Of a DNA stretch of 64,000 bases, positions 60,396-64,000 are shown piece by piece. A program made the translations under genes and the position numbers. The first letter of the stretch is position 1. The number at the start of each line of letters is the position of its first letter. This DNA is from an uncultured Bacteroidota bacterium (GTDB lineage: Bacteria; Bacteroidota; Bacteroidia; AKYH767-A; 2013-40CM-41-45): the NCBI GenBank assembly GCA_937871435.1, contig CALMQM010000048.1, forward strand, positions 1 through 64,000. The letters run 5' to 3'. The notes below the pieces were generated by a model, which worked only from the letters and a program-made list of their open reading frames with translations, made no database searches and had not been told where the DNA came from.

Positions 60396-61802
60396 TCAGA
60401 ATTGAAAATAGATAAAGGTTTGTTCTTCAAAAATTCCGAGCATAAGAATGGCTATCACCATCAATGCATTCATCGTATAGCGAAACAATCCGGGATTCGG
60501 GAAAAGTCGGACTATCCATCCACTCTTTCCGCTGAATGAGAGTGCTTCAGTAAGAATAAATAAAATAACAATCAAAATGCTGATCAGAAAACTCAAGCCG
60601 GAAATTTGAGGCACACCAATAATTCCTGATTGGAAACTAAATAGATGACCGGCAATATAAACTGCATGTTGCCAGGTAGAAGCCCGAAAGAAAATCCAGG
60701 CGAAGCTGACACAGAGAAAGGTGAAGAACACACGATGAATAGATCGCTTCGCTTTATCCCCGTGAATCAGTCGTTCAGCAATAATGAACAGTCCGTGCAG
60801 AATGCCCCAGACAACGAAGTTCCAGGATGCTCCATGCCAGAGCCCGCTCAGTGCGAATGTGATGAGAATATTCCGGATGAATCGCCCGGGACCTTCCCGG
60901 TTACCTCCGAGTGGGATGTACACATAATCGCGAAACCAGGCTGATAAGGAAATATGCCAGCGTGTCCAGAACTCCCGAAATGTTGCACTGAAATACGGAG
61001 TCCGGAAATTTTCCATCAGCTTAAATCCCATCACATTCGCCGAACCCAGCGCGATGTCACAATATCCGCTGAAGTCGCAATAAATCTGGATGGAAAAGAA
61101 AATCGTGGCCCAGATCAAGGGCCAGCCGCTGAATTGTTCAGGGCTGTTATATACAGCATCCACATAGACAGAGAGTCTGTCGGCAATCACCATTTTCTTA
61201 AACAATCCCCACAGCATTCTTTGCAACCCAGCACTAACCTGGACATAATCGAAAGTATGTTTCGCACGAAACTGATGCAAGAGCTGTTGTGGACGTTCAA
61301 TCGGACCTGCAACAAGTTGTGGATAGAACATGACATAGAGAGCATAAATTCCTAAATGTCGTTCCGCTTTCTGTCGGCCTCGGTATACTTCTACAGTATA
61401 GCTCATGGCCTGAAAAGTGTGAAAGCTTAATCCAACAGGAAGGAGCAATTCCATATAAGGCAAATGAAATTTGATTCCGGCAAACCCTGTCAGCAGCTCA
61501 AGATTCTCGTTGAAAAAATGATAGTATTTGAAAACAGCCAATACTCCTACGTTTGCGACAATGCTCAGAATCAGCCAACGCTTTTTTTTGCTTTGTGTAC
61601 TACTTTGTTCGATGACAATCCCGGCGAGATAGTCTATCGCAATAGTGAAAAAGAGAATGAGAATGTAGATAGGCTTGAAAAACATGTAGAAGAAACAACT
61701 GGCGACAAGCAGCCAGCTCCATCTCCAACGGTAATGGAGCAGAAAATATCCGATAGTGACAATCGGAAAAAAGAGAGCAAAAGCGAGTGAGTTAAATAAC
61801 AT
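60396..61802 (-). CDS. MBOAT family membrane-bound O-acyltransferase (AlgI-like)
   Basis: 468 residues from ATG 61802 (MLFNSLAFALFFPIVTIGY, a typical AlgI opening); the open frame runs further upstream but adds no membrane feature. About ten membrane helices. The MBOAT motif is intact: FREFWTRWHISLSAWFRDYV, then LSGLWHGASWNFVVWGILHG, whose histidine is the catalytic residue. Such proteins move acyl groups across the membrane to extracellular polysaccharide or lipid. The coupled SGNH-like gene follows. Confidence 0.93.
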   Translation of the reverse strand: MLFNSLAFALFFPIVTIGYFLLHYRWRWSWLLVASCFFYMFFKPIYILILFFTIAIDYLAGIVIEQSSTQSKKKRWLILSIVANVGVLAVFKYYHFFNENLELLTGFAGIKFHLPYMELLLPVGLSFHTFQAMSYTVEVYRGRQKAERHLGIYALYVMFYPQLVAGPIERPQQLLHQFRAKHTFDYVQVSAGLQRMLWGLFKKMVIADRLSVYVDAVYNSPEQFSGWPLIWATIFFSIQIYCDFSGYCDIALGSANVMGFKLMENFRTPYFSATFREFWTRWHISLSAWFRDYVYIPLGGNREGPGRFIRNILITFALSGLWHGASWNFVVWGILHGLFIIAERLIHGDKAKRSIHRVFFTFLCVSFAWIFFRASTWQHAVYIAGHLFSFQSGIIGVPQISGLSFLISILIVILFILTEALSFSGKSGWIVRLFPNPGLFRYTMNALMVIAILMLGIFEEQTFIYFQF

Positions 61803-61953
61803 CCTGAATTCTGATGCAAAAAAGTGAATAGTTTTGACCTGACAAGGACTTTCCAGTTTCTTTCGAGGTGATTTAAAGATAAAAGAAAAAAATTCGTTCC
61901 CTAAAGCGACTCTGCGCAACTTTGGCTTTGCAAAAGCGTATTGTTATGATTGC

Positions 61954-64000
61954 ATGCATTCTCTGTTGAAAGGTACATATAGCAAACCGGTTCTCTTCCT
62001 GGCTGTAGCCTTCCTGCTTTTTGGGGCAGCGGAGTTGTTGCGGTTTCCTTTTCAGGGTAACGAACAAAAGATGGTCGAACATTCGGAGAATATTCTGAAT
62101 GCACTGGATCAGCGTATGGCCGAAGGGTTGAAGAAAATCCCTTCATTAAAAACAGAAAAAGAACTGCATGAATTTTTCATGCACAGCGGGAATGAGAAAT
62201 CGGCGATCAGCTATTACATTTTCCGCAAAGACAGCCTTTTGCGTTGGTCCGACAATGAACCGGTTTTGTCGCCTTCTGTTTTAAATGAAGTTCAGCAAAA
62301 ATCTTTTCTGCATCTTTCAAACGGTTGGTTTTATTGTCATCCCCAAAAATCCGGGGATACTACATTGCTGGCTTTGTTATTACTGAGGAATGAATTTGCG
62401 TATGAAAATAAATATTTACAAAACACTTTTAATGCGGCACTTGAACTTCCGGAAGGAACAAGGATAGTCAGCGCCGGTGGCATTCCCTTTCATAGTCCGC
62501 AAGGTAAGGTGTTATGCTATTTCGCGATTGATTCATTTGGAAATATGAGCCGGTTGAGCGGATGGCTGTTTCTTCTTTCCGCGCTTAGTTTATTTCCGGG
62601 AATTTATTTTCTCGGGATTGCTCTCTTCAAAAAAAGTACATGGAAAGGTGTAGCATGGATTGTTTTGGTGGTTTTAATTCGGATACTTTTTATCACATTC
62701 AAAATCCCGGATGATATTTACAATACGGATCTTTTCAGCCCGAGAAATTACGCGTCGTCATTCTTCTTTAATTCCCTTGGCGATCTGCTTATCAATATTA
62801 GTTTACTCGCCTGTTTTTCCTTTTTGTTTTTTGCCCTTTCAAGAAAGAAGCACAAATCGGAGAGGAGCAGCAGTCTTTCTTGGGTCTTCATCGTTTCATT
62901 TCTTCTGATCAGTATTACCGGAATTCATCTTTTTCTGCAGGGATTGGTCATCAATAGCCGTATCTCTTTTGACTTCAGCAACCTGTCGGAGCTTGGAATC
63001 TACACAGCTGCTGCATTTTTCAGTGTTGCCTTAGTGCTCATAGCATTTTTCTTAGTACTGAGTGGTTTGGTTACCCGCTATTACGGATTTGTTCCGAGAT
63101 TCAAACATGTGTTATTGGCTCTTTTCTTTTCAAGTGTGTATGTATGCATTACGATCTGGCAACTGAATCTCAGAAATGAAGAAGAGAGCCGGAAACTTCT
63201 CGCTCAAAAAGTCGACGAGCGTCAGGATCACATAGCGGAATATCTCTTTGATGAAGCGACTCAAAAAATTACCGCGGACTCGCAAATCATTGCCGCATTT
63301 AGTTCTTTTCCTATTGGTCGTGAATCGGTAAGAAAACGATTGTCTGCCACATATTTCACAGGTTACCTTGGAAAGTTTGACAATACGGTTTGGTTTTATT
63401 CCGCAAACGGACAGCCCGCTGATTCATTAGAGAATCCGACAACACTTGCTGAGTTCAATCAGCAAGTTCTGAATTATGGCAAAGCCACATCGGCAAAGAA
63501 ATTATTCTATATGCCGAATGAATCGGGTCGTCTTTCATATCTGGCTATTCTTCCTGTAGAGTCAACATCCGGAAATGTTTTGGGAACAATGGTGATTCAA
63601 CTGAATGCAAAATTGTTCCAGTCGGAAGAAGGTTTCCCGGAATTGTTCATGAGTGGTAAATACAAAGAGAATTCCGGACTGAAAGATTATTCATTTGCCA
63701 GATATTCTAAAGGATCTCTGATATATGAATACGGATCCTATGCTTATTCTTTTTCTGATAAAATATTCAACGAAGCAGGAGATGATTTTTCATTTATTAC
63801 AATAGACGGATACAGTCACCTCGTATTCCGATCATCTCCCAACGCATTGATCATTGTAAGCAAACCGGCGGAAACTGCAGTTTACGTACTTACACTATTC
63901 AGCTGGGTCTTTGCGTTCTTTTCCATCGTCGTGTCTTTGTTGTATGTACTCTATCAATTGCTCTCCGGAAAATCTCACTTTCAGCTGAACCTCACATTGC
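61954..64000 (+). CDS. Large membrane sensor protein, N-terminal part only (truncated by window edge)
   Basis: 682 residues are present and the frame is open to the last base. The first ATG that is not preceded by a stop is at 61954. A helix near residue 14 (PVLFLAVAFLLFGAAELL) is followed by a ~150-residue extracytoplasmic region, a cluster of about six helices (near 190-400), a second extracytoplasmic domain of ~240 residues and another helix near 650 (LTLFSWVFAFFSIVVSLLYV). The design, two periplasmic domains with a helix bundle between, is that of large Bacteroidota sensor histidine kinases, but the kinase domain would lie to the right and is not visible, so the call is provisional. Confidence 0.6.
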   Translation, partial: MHSLLKGTYSKPVLFLAVAFLLFGAAELLRFPFQGNEQKMVEHSENILNALDQRMAEGLKKIPSLKTEKELHEFFMHSGNEKSAISYYIFRKDSLLRWSDNEPVLSPSVLNEVQQKSFLHLSNGWFYCHPQKSGDTTLLALLLLRNEFAYENKYLQNTFNAALELPEGTRIVSAGGIPFHSPQGKVLCYFAIDSFGNMSRLSGWLFLLSALSLFPGIYFLGIALFKKSTWKGVAWIVLVVLIRILFITFKIPDDIYNTDLFSPRNYASSFFFNSLGDLLINISLLACFSFLFFALSRKKHKSERSSSLSWVFIVSFLLISITGIHLFLQGLVINSRISFDFSNLSELGIYTAAAFFSVALVLIAFFLVLSGLVTRYYGFVPRFKHVLLALFFSSVYVCITIWQLNLRNEEESRKLLAQKVDERQDHIAEYLFDEATQKITADSQIIAAFSSFPIGRESVRKRLSATYFTGYLGKFDNTVWFYSANGQPADSLENPTTLAEFNQQVLNYGKATSAKKLFYMPNESGRLSYLAILPVESTSGNVLGTMVIQLNAKLFQSEEGFPELFMSGKYKENSGLKDYSFARYSKGSLIYEYGSYAYSFSDKIFNEAGDDFSFITIDGYSHLVFRSSPNALIIVSKPAETAVYVLTLFSWVFAFFSIVVSLLYVLYQLLSGKSHFQLNLTL

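Noticed and set aside
60396-61919. Extended MBOAT start at 61919
   Set aside because: The extra 39 residues are basic and lack the membrane-helix start typical of AlgI-type proteins, which begins at 61802.

Overview
The window comes from a member of the Bacteroidota, probably a free-living or sludge/soil/aquatic lineage that cannot be narrowed further from sequence alone. Pointers are: four secreted proteins ending in type IX secretion (T9SS) C-terminal sorting domains; a giant SprB-repeat adhesin-like protein; small families largely confined to the phylum (DUF2480, IPExxxVDY); the acpP-fabF-rnc-IPExxxVDY-pyk order; start codons mostly without Shine-Dalgarno sequences; and promoter boxes of the Bacteroidota type (TAnnTTTG and a shorter TACTTTG). 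No rRNA, tRNA, CRISPR array, transposase or integrase was found.

Layout. 1-4800: a small accessory block (TetR regulator, DinB-like protein, GNAT acetyltransferase, thiL, HTH plus ImmA/IrrE-type metallopeptidase) bracketed by strictly phased 7-bp repeat arrays in opposite orientation. 4800-11450: a complete SUF iron-sulfur assembly operon (sufA, B, C, D, S, E, a SufT-like gene and DUF2480). 11500-14300: lysA and an orphan LutB-like iron-sulfur protein. 14300-20100: a 1918-residue secreted multidomain protein on the minus strand. 20300-23400: a small unknown gene and two tandem PAS-LuxR regulators. 23600-29200: housekeeping genes on the minus strand (M42 peptidase, pyruvate kinase, IPExxxVDY, RNase III, FabF, ACP). 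29400-31100: PiT phosphate transporter with its DUF47 partner.

31369-38285 is the most interesting region: a seven-gene, tightly packed plus-strand operon. It encodes a SpeD-like pyruvoyl decarboxylase whose catalytic-cysteine position is serine, a duplicated zinc-ribbon/DUF4178 membrane protein, a 59-residue single-pass membrane peptide, a DUF350 membrane protein, a membrane-embedded spermidine-synthase homologue, a Tat-exported FAD amine-oxidase-like protein and a polytopic membrane protein with histidines in conserved-looking motifs. This looks like an envelope-located polyamine or aminopropyl modification system. Parts of this association (SpeD/SpeE with DUF350 and DUF4178) have, as I recall, been noted in comparative genomics of envelope stress systems, but the chemistry is to my knowledge not worked out.

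38500-50600: small unknown genes, an Omp28-like T9SS protein, and a signalling cluster in which an adenylate cyclase and a LytS-type histidine kinase (next to its LytTR response regulator) share the same TPR/coiled-coil/TM sensor design. These are followed by a secreted beta-helix protein, a three-repeat T9SS protein, an outer-membrane-like protein and a Crp/Fnr regulator. 50700-64000: a CotH-family T9SS protein, rluF, a DUF1569 protein, a 1205-residue two-propeller T9SS protein, purN, an MBOAT acyltransferase with its SGNH-like partner, and the first 682 residues of a large membrane sensor protein that runs off the right edge.
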